64,000 bases of DNA from Pseudorhizobium tarimense. GTDB lineage: Bacteria; Pseudomonadota; Alphaproteobacteria; Rhizobiales; Rhizobiaceae. The notes under the pieces were generated by a model, which was not told the origin of the DNA, did no database searches, and saw only the letters and a list, made by a program, of their open reading frames with translations. The DNA is taken from NCBI RefSeq assembly GCF_022968135.1, contig NZ_JALJRA010000003.1, positions 230,946 through 294,945 of the forward strand, in the 5' to 3' direction. Both the position numbers and the translations under genes were made by a program. Within the stretch, counting starts at the first letter, position 1, and every line of letters begins with the position of its first letter. Shown piece after piece: positions 44,689 through 55,264 of this stretch.

Positions 44689-44726
44689 GAAAGCGCCGAT
44701 GAAATCCATCGGCGCTTTCTTCATTT
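44689..44726. terminator. Strong terminator between IalB-family gene and hspQ
   Basis: A perfect 13-bp stem (GAAAGCGCCGATG / CATCGGCGCTTTC) with a five-base loop, followed by TTCATTT on the plus strand. The minus strand has an A-rich lead on the other side (AAGAAAAA), so the hairpin may also end hspQ transcription. Confidence 0.88.
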
Positions 44727-44730
44727 GCAG

Positions 44731-45060
44731 TCAGTGAGCGAAGACCATCTTCGGCTTGAGGCGGCCAGACGGCCCGGCATCGAAGATTTGGTAGACCTGC
44801 GGGTTGCGCAGCGGCATTTCGCTCCCGTCATGTTCCAGATTCTGCTCAGAAACATAGGCGACATACTCGGTGTCATCGTTTTCGGCGAGCAGGTGGTAGA
44901 ACGGTTGGTCCTTGCTCGGGCGGATCTCGGCGGGGATGGCATTCCACCACTCCTCAGAGTTCGCGAACTCCGGATCCACATCGAACACGACCCCACGGAA
45001 CGGAAAAACCTTGTGGCGGACCACTTCCCCGATGGTGAACTTTGCGTTTCGTTGCTTCAT
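44731..45060 (-). CDS. hspQ: HspQ / YccV, hemimethylated-DNA-binding heat-shock protein
   Basis: A 109-residue protein of the HspQ/YccV family. It matches the family in FTIGEVVRHKVFPFRGVVFD, EWWNAIPAEIRPSKDQPFYH and YVSEQNLEHD. In E. coli it binds DnaA-related DNA states and speeds Lon and ClpP-type turnover. The ATG at 45060 has AAAGGAAG upstream; a frame from 45102 lacks one. Upstream at 45119-45143 there is a GGAAC-N18-TT sequence on the minus strand, a weaker fit to the stress promoter. Confidence 0.9.
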   Translation of the reverse strand: MKQRNAKFTIGEVVRHKVFPFRGVVFDVDPEFANSEEWWNAIPAEIRPSKDQPFYHLLAENDDTEYVAYVSEQNLEHDGSEMPLRNPQVYQIFDAGPSGRLKPKMVFAH

Positions 45061-45195
45061 GGTGCGACTTCCTTTCGCAGCCTGATGTGGGAATAATTGC
45101 ACGGCACATCAAGGGCATAATGCGAGCGGGGTGCCGGAGTTCCGGTACGTCACGCTTGTGAACCGCAGTTGATCGAGCCGCAATCTGCCTTGCAG

Positions 45196-45226
45196 AAACG
45201 AAAACAGCGGACCAGGAGTGGCCCGC
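45196..45226 (-). terminator. Terminator after glnA
   Basis: On the minus strand an 8-bp stem with one G-T pair (GCGGGCCA / TGGTCCGC) and a CTCC loop is followed by TGTTTTCGTTT. It lies about 30 bases beyond the glnA stop. Confidence 0.75.
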
Positions 45227-45254
45227 CGTCTTCAGTGGTTGGCCTTCGCAGCCC

Positions 45255-46664
45255 TTACGCCGAGTAGTACATGTCGAATTCGACCGGGTGCGGCGTCATC
45301 TCGAAGCGCATGACCTCGATCATCTTCAGCTCAATATAGGCGTCGATCTGGTCGTCGTCGAACACACCGCCGGCAGTGAGGAACCTGCGGTCCTTGTCGA
45401 GGCTCTCCAGCGCTTCGCGCAAGCTACCGCAGACGGTCGGGATCTTCTTCAGTTCCTTCGGGGGCAGGTCGTAGAGATCCTTGTCCATGGCCTTGCCTGG
45501 ATGGATCTTGTTCTTGATGCCGTCAAGGCCGGCCATCAGCATCGCCGCAAAGCCGAGATAGGGGTTTGCCGTCGGATCCGGGAAACGGACTTCGACGCGC
45601 TTCGACTTCGGACCCGAGCCGAACGGGATACGGCAGGATGCGGAACGGTTGCGGGCCGAATAGGCGAGCAGTACAGGAGCCTCATAGCCGGGGACCAGAC
45701 GCTTGTAGGAGTTGGTCGACGGGTTGGTGAAGGCGTTGATCGCCTTGGCGTGCTTGATGATGCCACCGATGTAATAGAGGCAGCTCTCCGAAAGGCCGGC
45801 ATATTCGTCGCCGGCGAAGGTCGGCTTGCCGTCCTTCCAGATCGACTGGTGCACGTGCATGCCCGAGCCGTTGTCGCCGAAGATCGGCTTCGGCATGAAG
45901 GTCGCCGTCTTGCCATAGGCGTTTGCCACCTGGTGAACGACGTACTTGTAGATCTGCATCTTGTCGGCGTTGCGCACCAGCGTGTCGAACTTGACGCCCA
46001 GTTCGTGCTGGGCCGCTGCCACCTCGTGGTGGTGCTTCTCAACGACAACGCCCATCTCCGTCAGGACGGTCAGCATTTCGGAGCGCATGTCCTGCAGGCT
46101 GTCGACCGGCGGTACCGGAAAATAGCCGCCCTTGATGCGGGGACGGTGGCCGAGGTTGCCGGTCTCGTAATCGGTGTCATCGTTCGACGGCAGCTCGGAC
46201 GAGTCGAGCTTGAAGCCGGTATTGTAGGGGTCGGCCTTGTACTTGACGTCGTCGAAAACGAAGAATTCCGGCTCGGGACCAACATAGACGGTATCACCGA
46301 TGCCGGAGGCCTTCAGGTAGGCTTCAGCCTTCTTGGCCGTACCACGCGGGTCGCGGTTGTAGGACTCGCCGGAGATCGGGTCGAGGATGTCGCAGAAGAC
46401 GACCATGGTGGACTGTGCGAAGAAGGGGTCCATATGGACGGTTGCTGGATCCGGCATGAGAACCATGTCGGACTCGTTGATTGCCTTCCAGCCGGCGATG
46501 GAGGAGCCATCGAACATGACGCCGTCGGCAAACATGTCTTCATCGACGGCTGCGACGTCCATCGTCACGTGCTGCAGCTTTCCCCTCGGATCCGTAAAGC
46601 GCAGGTCCACGAACTTGACGTCGTTTTCCTTGATCTGCTTCATGATTTCGCTTGCGGTCGTCAT
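45255..46664 (-). CDS. glnA: Glutamine synthetase I
   Basis: A 469-residue GlnA-type glutamine synthetase, which joins ammonia and glutamate in a dodecamer. The ATP site region [16 protein letters not shown] and the C-terminal adenylylation site [12 protein letters not shown] are present, so the enzyme is expected to be controlled by GlnE adenylylation. AAGGAAG precedes the ATG. It lies 57 bases downstream of glnB on the same strand, the usual glnBA operon of rhizobia, and would be transcribed from the sigma-54 promoter before glnB. A stem-loop terminator follows. Confidence 0.97.
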   Translation of the reverse strand: MTTASEIMKQIKENDVKFVDLRFTDPRGKLQHVTMDVAAVDEDMFADGVMFDGSSIAGWKAINESDMVLMPDPATVHMDPFFAQSTMVVFCDILDPISGESYNRDPRGTAKKAEAYLKASGIGDTVYVGPEPEFFVFDDVKYKADPYNTGFKLDSSELPSNDDTDYETGNLGHRPRIKGGYFPVPPVDSLQDMRSEMLTVLTEMGVVVEKHHHEVAAAQHELGVKFDTLVRNADKMQIYKYVVHQVANAYGKTATFMPKPIFGDNGSGMHVHQSIWKDGKPTFAGDEYAGLSESCLYYIGGIIKHAKAINAFTNPSTNSYKRLVPGYEAPVLLAYSARNRSASCRIPFGSGPKSKRVEVRFPDPTANPYLGFAAMLMAGLDGIKNKIHPGKAMDKDLYDLPPKELKKIPTVCGSLREALESLDKDRRFLTAGGVFDDDQIDAYIELKMIEVMRFEMTPHPVEFDMYYSA

Positions 46665-46721
46665 TTATACGCTTCCTTGAATGAGATGACGGTTGAACCT
46701 GCCGCGGAGCGGCCAATGACG

Positions 46722-47384
<663 letters not shown>

Positions 47385-48863
47385 ATGAACAGTGAACCGA
47401 AGACGCTACTGCTGACGCCGGCGGAAATGACAGCGGCGGATCGTGCCGCGGCTCAGTCTGGCATCGCCTCCTATGGCCTCATGGAGAAGGCGGGGCAGGC
47501 TGTCGCAGCCTCGGCGCTTCGCCACTATCCGCAGACGCTGCGGTTCGTCGTCCTCTGTGGGCCGGGCAACAACGGCGGCGATGGCTACGTGGCAGCGCAA
47601 GCGCTGCTTGAAGCGGGCGCCAGTGTCGCCGTCTTTGCTCTGGGCGATCCCGAACGACTGACTGGCGACGCCCGTCGCGCCCGAGCGCGATGCCTGGTTG
47701 AGCAGCACCCCTTGTCGCAGTTGGAGTTGAAGAGCTGCGATACCATCATCGACGCTGTCTTTGGGGCAGGCCTGAGCAAGCCGGTTTCGGTAGGACTGCA
47801 GCACGTCATGGAACGGGCCGCGATGGCAGGTCTGCCGGTCATCGCCGTGGATCTTCCGTCAGGCCTCTGCGGTCAGCGCGGCATTCCGCTGGACCGGGCT
47901 TTTCAAGCGACACACACCGTTACGTTTATGGCACGAAAGCCGGGACATCTGCTGATGCCCGGGCGGTCTCTCTGCGGTGACATCGAAGTTTTCGACATCG
48001 GGATCCCGTCCCGCATCATCCGGGCCGCCGCAGGAAATCTCAGAGCGAACCATCCGGTGCTATGGCAGGATCACCTGCCCTCGCCCGATGCGCAGTCGCA
48101 CAAGTATCGACGCGGCCACCTTGCCGTGTTCTCCGGCGGTGCCTCCCATACGGGTGCGGCCAGGTTGTCCGCTGCGGCAGGACTTGCGGCAGGCGCCGGA
48201 TTGGTGACTGTTGCATCGCCGAAAGAAGCCATGGCAGTCAATGCCGGCCAGCTGACGGCGGTCATGTTGCGGGAAACGGAGACCGGCACACAGGTTCGGG
48301 AATGGCTTGCGCGTGCCAAGCTTTCGGCATTTGTGTTGGGGCCTGGCTTCGGAGTGGGGGAGAAGGCACGTGAGTTCGCATTGGCCCTAGAAGGGCGCCC
48401 TTTGGTGCTGGACGCCGACGGGATCACCTCATTTCGAGAAAGCCCGGCACGCCTTTTCGAACCATACAGTGGAGATGTCCGCCTGGTGTTGACACCTCAC
48501 CACGGTGAGTTTTCCCGCCTGTTTCCGGAGATCGCCGAGAACGACCAACTCGGCAAGGCGGAAAAGGCGCTTCTTGCTGCCGAGTCATCAAATGCTGTGA
48601 TCGTCTACAAAGGCGCGGACACGGTCATTGCCGCCCCGGATGGGCGAGCAGTCATCAACGAGAATGCGCCGCCCTGGCTTGCAACCGCAGGCTCTGGCGA
48701 CGTGCTGGCCGGAATGATCGGCGCGCTTCTCGCTAACAGGACGCCAGCCTTCGAAGCCGCGGCGTGCGGCGTCTATCTCCATGGCGAAGCAGCTTTGCGT
48801 GCGGGCGAGGGAATGACGGCCGAGACGCTGGTCCGGCACATCACGCCGCACGTCTGGCACTGA
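47385..48863 (+). CDS. nnr: Bifunctional NAD(P)HX epimerase / dehydratase
   Basis: A 492-residue repair enzyme that restores hydrated NADH and NADPH. The N-terminal YjeF epimerase domain (about 1-210) has VVLCGPGNNGGDGYVAAQ; the C-terminal ATP- or ADP-dependent dehydratase domain (about 225-490) has LVLTPHHGEFSRL and ATAGSGDVLAGMIGALL. Both domains look complete. It starts after a gap facing glnB and ends convergent with the DUF72 gene with no gap between the two stops. In many rhizobia the same gene lies beside glnB, as here. Confidence 0.94.
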   Translation: MNSEPKTLLLTPAEMTAADRAAAQSGIASYGLMEKAGQAVAASALRHYPQTLRFVVLCGPGNNGGDGYVAAQALLEAGASVAVFALGDPERLTGDARRARARCLVEQHPLSQLELKSCDTIIDAVFGAGLSKPVSVGLQHVMERAAMAGLPVIAVDLPSGLCGQRGIPLDRAFQATHTVTFMARKPGHLLMPGRSLCGDIEVFDIGIPSRIIRAAAGNLRANHPVLWQDHLPSPDAQSHKYRRGHLAVFSGGASHTGAARLSAAAGLAAGAGLVTVASPKEAMAVNAGQLTAVMLRETETGTQVREWLARAKLSAFVLGPGFGVGEKAREFALALEGRPLVLDADGITSFRESPARLFEPYSGDVRLVLTPHHGEFSRLFPEIAENDQLGKAEKALLAAESSNAVIVYKGADTVIAAPDGRAVINENAPPWLATAGSGDVLAGMIGALLANRTPAFEAAACGVYLHGEAALRAGEGMTAETLVRHITPHVWH

Positions 48864-49670
48864 TCAGCCGTCGATCAATGCCTGCAGGGCCATGGCACCC
48901 TGCGGCGCATTCACCTTGCCCTCGTGAATGAAGAAGGCATAGACGTCGCGCGGCTGGCGCTTAGGCTGCCGGTCCGGATCGATCAGCGGCAGGTCATTGG
49001 CGACTCCGCCCTCGCCCCAGGTCTCCAGCCGGCCCTTCCAAGCCTGAAGCTCGCTCTCGGGATAGCAGGTGGCGACGTCGTCGGATCCCTTCTGCAGGCG
49101 CGCGTAAACGAAGTCTGCCGTGACGTCGGCGATCATGGGGTAATCATGATGTTCGGCGCAGACCGGAGCGACGTTGTGCTCAGCCAGCAGGTGGACGAAC
49201 TCCGGTACCTTGAAGCTGTCGTGACGCACCTCGACGACGTGCTTCAGTGGCAGCCCCTCTACCGTCTCCGGTAGAAGTTTCAGGAAAGCTTCGAAATCGT
49301 CCGGCTGGAATTTCTTCGTCGGCGCGAACTGCCAGAGGATAGGCCCGAGATGTGGCCCAAGCTCCGTCAGTCCCTGCGCGAAGAACCTCTCGATAGACTC
49401 GCCGGCCTCGGCCAGAACCTTCCGGTTCGTGGTGAACCGGCTCGCCTTCAACGAAAAGATGAATCCTTCCGGCACCTCAGACGCCCATTTGGCGAATGTC
49501 TCCGGCTTCTGTGAGCCGTAATAGGTGCCGTTGACCTCGATGACCTTGAGCTTGCTGGCGGCATGTTCCAGCTGCCTCTTCTTTGCGAGCTTCTCCGGAT
49601 AGAAGCTCCCCTCCCAAGGCTCGAAGGTCCAGCCGCCGATACCCACGCGAATGTTGCCGCGACTGGTCAT
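48864..49670 (-). CDS. DUF72-family protein
   Basis: A 268-residue TIM-barrel protein of the DUF72 (YecE) family: IRVGIGGWTFEPWEGSFYPE at the start, EVNGTYYGSQKPETFAKWA, and FIFSLKASRFTTNRK. The catalytic role of the family is unknown. GGAGGGG precedes the ATG. It starts 18 bases downstream of uvrA on the same strand, so it may be transcribed with uvrA and share its SOS control. Confidence 0.87.
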   Translation of the reverse strand: MTSRGNIRVGIGGWTFEPWEGSFYPEKLAKKRQLEHAASKLKVIEVNGTYYGSQKPETFAKWASEVPEGFIFSLKASRFTTNRKVLAEAGESIERFFAQGLTELGPHLGPILWQFAPTKKFQPDDFEAFLKLLPETVEGLPLKHVVEVRHDSFKVPEFVHLLAEHNVAPVCAEHHDYPMIADVTADFVYARLQKGSDDVATCYPESELQAWKGRLETWGEGGVANDLPLIDPDRQPKRQPRDVYAFFIHEGKVNAPQGAMALQALIDG

Positions 49671-49688
49671 ATACCCCTCCGATTGCCG

Positions 49689-52610
49689 CTATTCGGCCGC
49701 TTCGACCGTTCGTGCAGGCCGGCGTTCCAAGAGTTCCTTGAGGAAGTGCCCGGTATAGGAACGCTTCTCCTTGACGATCTGCTCCGGCGGGCCAACCGCC
49801 ACAACTTCGCCGCCGCCGGTGCCGCCTTCAGGTCCGATGTCGATGATCCAGTCGGCGGTCTTGATGACCTCGAGATTGTGCTCGATCACCACCACAGAAT
49901 TGCCTTGCTCCACCAGCTCGTGAAGCATTTCGAGGAGCTTGGAGACATCGTGGAAATGCAGCCCGGTCGTGGGCTCATCGAGGATGTAGAGCGTGCGACC
50001 CGTGGAGCGCTTGGAGAGCTCCTTGGCCAGCTTGACGCGCTGCGCCTCACCACCCGACAGCGTGTTCGCCTGCTGGCCGACCTTGATGTAGCCGAGGCCC
50101 ACATTGAACAGCGCCTGCAGCTTGTCGCGCACCGCAGGCACGGCCGAGAAGAACTCAACGCCTTCCTCCACGGTCATGTCGAGGACATCGGCGATCGACT
50201 TGCCCTTGAACTGCACGTCCAGCGTTTCGCGGTTGTAGCGCTTGCCGTGGCAGACGTCGCAGGTGACGTAGACGTCTGGCAGGAAGTGCATCTCGATCTT
50301 GATGACGCCGTCCCCTTGGCAGGCTTCGCAGCGGCCGCCCTTGACGTTGAACGAGAAGCGTCCCGGCGCATAGCCGCGCGCCTTGGCTTCCGGCAGACCG
50401 GCGAACCAGTCGCGGATCGGCGTGAAGGCGCCGGTATAGGTGGCCGGGTTGGAGCGTGGGGTCCGCCCAATCGGCGACTGGTCGATGTCGATCACCTTGT
50501 CGATGTGCTCGAAGCCGTCGATTTTGTCATGCTCGGCCGGGATTTCCCGTGCACCCATAACGCGGCGTGCAGCTGCCTTGTAGAGGGTCTCGATCAGGAA
50601 CGTTGACTTGCCGCCGCCGGACACGCCGGTGACAGCCGTGAAGACGCCAAGCGGCACCGATGCGGTCACGTTCTTTAGATTGTTGCCACGGGCCCCGACG
50701 ACCTTGATCTCCTTGCCCTTCTTCGGCTTGCGCCGGTCGGCGGGCACGGCAACGCCGAGCTCGCCGGACAGGTATTTGCCGGTCAGGGACTTGGAGTTTG
50801 CCATGATCTCCTGCGGCGTGCCTTCGGCGACGACTTCGCCGCCGTGGATACCCGCAGCCGGGCCAATGTCGACGACATAATCGGCCGTGAGGATTGCATC
50901 CTCGTCATGCTCGACGACAATCACCGTATTGCCGATGTCGCGCAGGTGCTTGAGCGTGTCGAGGAGGCGGGCGTTGTCGCGCTGGTGGAGGCCGATGGAG
51001 GGCTCGTCGAGCACGTACAGCACGCCCGTGAGGCCCGAACCGATCTGCGAGGCCAAGCGGATGCGCTGGCTTTCTCCACCGGACAGCGTGCCGGAATTGC
51101 GCGACAACGACAGGTAATCCAGGCCCACGTCGTTGAGGAAACGGAGTCGTTCGCGGATTTCCTTGAGGATGCGCACCGCGATCTCGTTTTGCTTTGTATT
51201 CAGCTGCTCCGGCAGCGCCTCGAACCAATCACGCGCCACCTTGATCGACATGTCGGTAACCTGGCCGATATGCAGCTTGTTGATCTTCACCGCCAATGCT
51301 TCCGGCTTAAGGCGGAAGCCGTTGCACGCAGGGCAGGGGGCCGCCGACATGTAGCGCTCGATCTCCTCGCGGGCCCAGGCGCTGTCGGTTTCCTTCCATC
51401 GGCGCTCGAGGTTCGGTACGATCCCTTCAAAGGTCTTGCTCGTCTTGTAGGAGCGGGCGCCGTCGGCGTAGTGAAACTCAACCTTCTCTTCCGTGCCGTG
51501 CAGAATCGCCGCCTGTGCTTCGTCCGAAAGCTCTGACCAGCGGCTGGAGAGCTTGAAGTCGTACACCTTGCCGAGCCCTTCCAGCGTCTGGTTGTAATAA
51601 GGAGAGGTGGACTTCGCCCAAGGCGCGATTGCGCCATCGCGCAGCGTCCGGTTCGGCTCCGGCACAATCAGTGCTGCGTCGATCTTCTGCTGGAAACCAA
51701 GACCGTCACAGGTCGGGCAGGCGCCGAACGGGTTGTTGAAGGAGAAAAGCCGCGGCTCGATCTCCGGAATGGTGAAGCCCGAAACGGGACAGGCGAATTT
51801 CTCCGAGAAGAGCACACGCTCATGCGTCTCGTTCAGCGACTTGTTTGCCGAACCTCCTGCGGCAGTCTCTGCCGGGGGCAGGGGCTTGTCGGCGAATTCC
51901 GCAACAGCAAGGCCGTCCGCCAGCTTTAGCGAAGTCTCCAGACTGTCCGCCAAACGGGCGCCGATATCGGAGCGCACGACAAGGCGGTCGACCACCACGT
52001 CGATGTCATGCTTGTACTTCTTGTCGAGCGCCGGCACGTCAGCGATTTCGTAGAACTGGCCGTCCACCTTGACGCGCTGGAAGCCCTTCTTCATCAGCTC
52101 GGCGAGCTCCTTCTTATACTCGCCTTTACGGCCGCGGATCATCGGCGCCAGGATATAGAGGCGGGTGCCTTCTTCATAGGCCAGGATACGATCGACCATC
52201 TGGCTGACGGTTTGGCTCTCGATCGGCAGCCCGGTTGCTGGCGAATACGGTACACCCACGCGCGCAAAGAGCAGGCGCATGTAGTCGTAGATCTCGGTCA
52301 CCGTGCCGACCGTCGAGCGCGGGTTGCGCGAGGTCGTCTTCTGCTCGATGGAGATCGCCGGAGAGAGGCCATCGATCTGGTCGACATCCGGCTTCTGCAT
52401 CATCTCCAGAAACTGCCGTGCATAGGCCGAAAGGCTCTCGACATAGCGGCGCTGGCCCTCGGCATAGATGGTATCGAACGCCAGGGAAGATTTGCCGGAC
52501 CCCGAAAGGCCGGTCATGACGATCAGCGAGTTGCGCGGCAAATCGAGATCGATACCCTTCAGGTTGTGCTCGCGCGCACCACGGATGGAGATCGTCTTAA
52601 GTTCGCTCAT
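49689..52610 (-). CDS. uvrA: UvrA excinuclease ATPase subunit
   Basis: A 973-residue ABC-type damage-recognition ATPase of nucleotide excision repair. First ATPase: Walker [17 protein letters not shown]; second: [16 protein letters not shown]. Zinc-finger cysteines are seen in [13 protein letters not shown] and CEACQGDG / [10 protein letters not shown] contexts, and both LSGGE signatures are present ([12 protein letters not shown] and [12 protein letters not shown]). The start at 52610 (MSELKTISI) gives the usual length; a TTG at 52622 would add four residues. An SOS box lies in the gap to ssb. It works with Mfd, also in this window, for transcription-coupled repair. Confidence 0.97.
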   Translation of the reverse strand: MSELKTISIRGAREHNLKGIDLDLPRNSLIVMTGLSGSGKSSLAFDTIYAEGQRRYVESLSAYARQFLEMMQKPDVDQIDGLSPAISIEQKTTSRNPRSTVGTVTEIYDYMRLLFARVGVPYSPATGLPIESQTVSQMVDRILAYEEGTRLYILAPMIRGRKGEYKKELAELMKKGFQRVKVDGQFYEIADVPALDKKYKHDIDVVVDRLVVRSDIGARLADSLETSLKLADGLAVAEFADKPLPPAETAAGGSANKSLNETHERVLFSEKFACPVSGFTIPEIEPRLFSFNNPFGACPTCDGLGFQQKIDAALIVPEPNRTLRDGAIAPWAKSTSPYYNQTLEGLGKVYDFKLSSRWSELSDEAQAAILHGTEEKVEFHYADGARSYKTSKTFEGIVPNLERRWKETDSAWAREEIERYMSAAPCPACNGFRLKPEALAVKINKLHIGQVTDMSIKVARDWFEALPEQLNTKQNEIAVRILKEIRERLRFLNDVGLDYLSLSRNSGTLSGGESQRIRLASQIGSGLTGVLYVLDEPSIGLHQRDNARLLDTLKHLRDIGNTVIVVEHDEDAILTADYVVDIGPAAGIHGGEVVAEGTPQEIMANSKSLTGKYLSGELGVAVPADRRKPKKGKEIKVVGARGNNLKNVTASVPLGVFTAVTGVSGGGKSTFLIETLYKAAARRVMGAREIPAEHDKIDGFEHIDKVIDIDQSPIGRTPRSNPATYTGAFTPIRDWFAGLPEAKARGYAPGRFSFNVKGGRCEACQGDGVIKIEMHFLPDVYVTCDVCHGKRYNRETLDVQFKGKSIADVLDMTVEEGVEFFSAVPAVRDKLQALFNVGLGYIKVGQQANTLSGGEAQRVKLAKELSKRSTGRTLYILDEPTTGLHFHDVSKLLEMLHELVEQGNSVVVIEHNLEVIKTADWIIDIGPEGGTGGGEVVAVGPPEQIVKEKRSYTGHFLKELLERRPARTVEAAE

Positions 52611-52732
52611 AAATCTGCTCAATGGGGAGAATGGAAGTCCATATGTAGTGAATGAAGTGACGCTGTGAAGGCAGAAAGACCATCTGCCGCTACAGAATGC
52701 GAGTCGCTTGACACGATCATAGAGTACAAATA

Positions 52733-52747
52733 GAACAAATAAAGAAC
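52733..52747. promoter_or_regulatory. Alphaproteobacterial SOS box (LexA site) between uvrA and ssb
   Basis: GAAC-AAATAAA-GAAC is an exact match to the GAAC-N7-GAAC (GTTC-N7-GTTC on the other strand) site bound by LexA of alphaproteobacteria. It lies 123 bases from the uvrA start and 111 from the ssb start, so it could control either or both divergent genes. Confidence 0.85.
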
Positions 52748-52857
52748 AAAAACACTGTGGATTGCTGGATGGCAGACACCAACGCCGCGGTCTTATCGTC
52801 TAAGCTACTCCACTCTATGGATTAGGCCGCTCTCAAGCGGCGGACAAGGTGAAGAAC

Positions 52858-53397
52858 ATGGCTGGAAGCGTCAACAAGGTAATTTTGGTCGGTAACGTCG
52901 GCGCCGATCCTGAAATCCGGCGCACGCAGGATGGCCGCCCGATCGCCAATCTGCGCATCGCGACCTCGGAAAGCTGGCGCGACCGCAACAGCGGCGAGCG
53001 TCGCGAGAAGACGGAATGGCATACCGTCGTAGTGTTCAACGAGGGTCTCTGCAAGGTCGTCGAGCAGTATGTGAAGAAGGGTGCCAAGCTTTACATCGAA
53101 GGCGCGCTGCAGACCCGCAAGTGGCAGGACCAAAACGGCAATGACCGCTATTCGACCGAGGTCGTGCTGCAGGGCTTCAACTCCACACTGACCATGCTCG
53201 ATGGCCGTGGCGGCGAAGGCGGCGGGCAGGGCAGCTACGGCGGTGGCGGTGGTGGTCGCGTCGGCGGCGGAACCGATTATGGCGGCGGCAACTTCGGCGA
53301 CGATTACGATCGTCCGGCGTCGGGCGGCAACCGCGGTGGCCAGGGCGGCGGTGGCGGCGGCTTCTCCCGCGACCTCGATGACGACATCCCGTTCTAG
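52858..53397 (+). CDS. ssb: Single-stranded DNA-binding protein
   Basis: A 179-residue SSB. The N-terminal OB fold covers about 1-110 (MAGSVNKVILVGNVGADPEI). It is followed by a long glycine-rich linker (GGGGGGRVGGGTDYGGG-like) and ends in the acidic tip DDDIPF that recruits repair proteins. The ATG at 52858 has AAGGTG upstream; a GTG at 52849 would add three residues. It diverges from uvrA across an SOS box. Confidence 0.95.
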   Translation: MAGSVNKVILVGNVGADPEIRRTQDGRPIANLRIATSESWRDRNSGERREKTEWHTVVVFNEGLCKVVEQYVKKGAKLYIEGALQTRKWQDQNGNDRYSTEVVLQGFNSTLTMLDGRGGEGGGQGSYGGGGGGRVGGGTDYGGGNFGDDYDRPASGGNRGGQGGGGGGFSRDLDDDIPF

Positions 53398-53405
53398 GCA
53401 CTTAC

Positions 53406-53435
53406 CGTGCCGGGCGCATAGGCGCGCCTGGCACG
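53406..53435 (+). terminator. Hairpin after ssb
   Basis: CGTGCC...GGCACG with a GC-rich imperfect inner stem, beginning nine bases after the ssb stop. No T-run follows, so it is a weak or Rho-assisted stop at best. Confidence 0.45.
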
Positions 53436-53478
53436 CCGCTTGCGTGATCCCGCACGTTACATCACGCAGGACCCAAAG

Positions 53479-54380
53479 ATGAAAATCCTCAGCCTTCTCT
53501 TCCTTTCATTCTTCTTCGCAAGCCAGTCGCCGGCCGCCGACCTTCTCGACGCCAAGCCGCGGGTGGCCATCATGTCAGCCTTCGAGCCCGAATGGTAGGC
53601 GCTTCTTTCAAATATCTCGGATGCCGAGGAGCACGTCCTCAACGGGCGCCGCTATCTGACGGGCACCTTCGCCGGCAGGACGTCGTGGTGTTCCTCAGCG
53701 GCGTCAGCATGGTCAATGCCGCAATGACCACACAACAGGCAATCGACCATTTTGACATCACCTCGGTCGTGTTCTCTGGCATCGCTGGCGGTGTCGATCC
53801 GTCCCTTTCTATCGGTGACGTGGTGGTCAGCGATCAGTGGGGGAAATATCTGGAAGCGATCTTCGCGCGGGAGACGAACGGCACCTTCACCGTACCGCCG
53901 TTCCTAGATACCCAGTTTCTGAACTTCGGAATGATCTTTCCTAACGAAACCGAGGTCCTGCGGGATGGGCTGAGCGAGCCTGAAGACCGCTTCTGGCTTC
54001 CGGTGGACGCAAAGCTACTTGCGACGGCCCGCGGTGTTGCCACCAAGGTCGAACTCTCAAAGTGTGCCGGCGAAGGCAAGTGCCTCTCGCACCAGCCGAA
54101 GGTGGTGGTCGGCGGCAACGGCGTCTAGGGTCCAGCCTTCGTCGACAATGCAGCTTTACGTGAGTTCACCTACAAGACCTTCAATGCCAAGGTGCTCGAC
54201 ATGGAAAGTGCCGCCACCGCGCATGTCGCCTACAGCAACAGCATCCCCTTCATTGCCTTCAGGAGCCTGTCGGATCTCGCGGGAGGAGGAGAGGGCGCAA
54301 ACGAGATGGGCGTTTTCTTTGCGCTCGCCTCCGAAAACTCCGCGCGCTTCGTCAAAGCCTTCCTGGCAGAGCTTGCCTGA
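53479..54380 (+). pseudogene. Secreted 5'-methylthioadenosine/SAH-type nucleosidase, inactivated
   Basis: The reading opens with a signal peptide (ILSLLFLSFFFASQSPAAD) and continues RVAIMSAFEPEW, the start of a phosphorylase-superfamily nucleosidase. It is then broken three times. A TAG stop stands at 53596-53598. A one-base loss near 53670-53680 shifts the frame so that VVVFLSGVSMVNAAMTT continues two frames over. A second TAG stands at 54126-54128 inside GGNGV-x-GPAFVD. Beyond it the domain resumes to the normal end (VLDMESAATAHVAYSNS, FVKAFLAELA). Nearly the whole gene is still alignable, so the loss is recent. Confidence 0.87.
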
Positions 54381-54407
54381 GAGCTGGCTCGGTTAGACCG
54401 GGCAAGG

Positions 54408-55037
54408 CTAGAGCTGGAAAGCCGAGCGGACACCATCGACGACGAACTGCACCGACAAGGCTGCCAGGATGACGCCGAGAAGACGGGTGAGGATCGCCCG
54501 TCCCGTAACGCCCAGAAAGCGATCCAGCCGTTCGGCGATCAGCAGCATGGCAAGCACCAGCCCCATGCTGAGCGCAAGAACAAGGATCAGTAACGCCCGG
54601 TCCCATGGCCCAGACAGCGTGCCGGCCAGCAGTACGGTCGCAGAAATCGCGCCAGGCCCCGCAATCAGCGGCAGGGCCAGGGGGAAGACAGCGATGTTGT
54701 GGATGTGGTCTACCGTGACGGCCGCCTGAGACGTCTTCTCCTTGCGCTCCTGCCTGCGCTCGAACACCATCTCGAACGCGATCCAAAACAGGAGTAGTCC
54801 GCCGGCGATCCGGAACGCGCCCATCGAGATGCCGAGCGTGCCGAGCAGGCTTGCGCCGAGAAGGGCGAATATCGCAAGGATACCGAAGGCGATCAGCGAG
54901 CCGCGAATGGCGACCTGCCGGCGCTGAATCCGGGTCATCCCGACCGTCATGCCGAGGAAGACCGGCGCCAGGCCGGGCGGGTCGAGCGTCACCAGCAGTG
55001 TCGTGAAGGCATTCACTAGCGTGTCGGCGCTCGCCAT
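54408..55037 (-). CDS. MarC-family membrane protein
   Basis: A 209-residue protein of the MarC/NAAT family with about six helices. It shows FTTLLVTLDPPGLAPVFLGM at the start and PLALPLIAGPGAISATVLLA in the middle. The E. coli MarC was once linked to multidrug resistance, but that was not upheld; the transported molecule is unknown. It lies alone between the nucleosidase pseudogene and gyrA, on the opposite strand to both. Confidence 0.87.
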   Translation of the reverse strand: MASADTLVNAFTTLLVTLDPPGLAPVFLGMTVGMTRIQRRQVAIRGSLIAFGILAIFALLGASLLGTLGISMGAFRIAGGLLLFWIAFEMVFERRQERKEKTSQAAVTVDHIHNIAVFPLALPLIAGPGAISATVLLAGTLSGPWDRALLILVLALSMGLVLAMLLIAERLDRFLGVTGRAILTRLLGVILAALSVQFVVDGVRSAFQL

Positions 55038-55264
55038 CCTATATCCTTGTCATGTTCCAATTCTTGCGGATCCCGCAGGGGATTGTTAGGACAGCAGGGC
55101 AGCCAAGGGAAGAGCAGCGCTTCGGCCCCGCCTTTGGCAGCAGCCTCTCTGCAAAGGCGGCTGGACCGCTTGAAAGCTGTTTACAACTACCGCAGAAATT
55201 GGCGCTCCGGACCTCTTTCCGATATAGAAACACAACTGATTCCGAACAAAGATCGTGATCCGAT

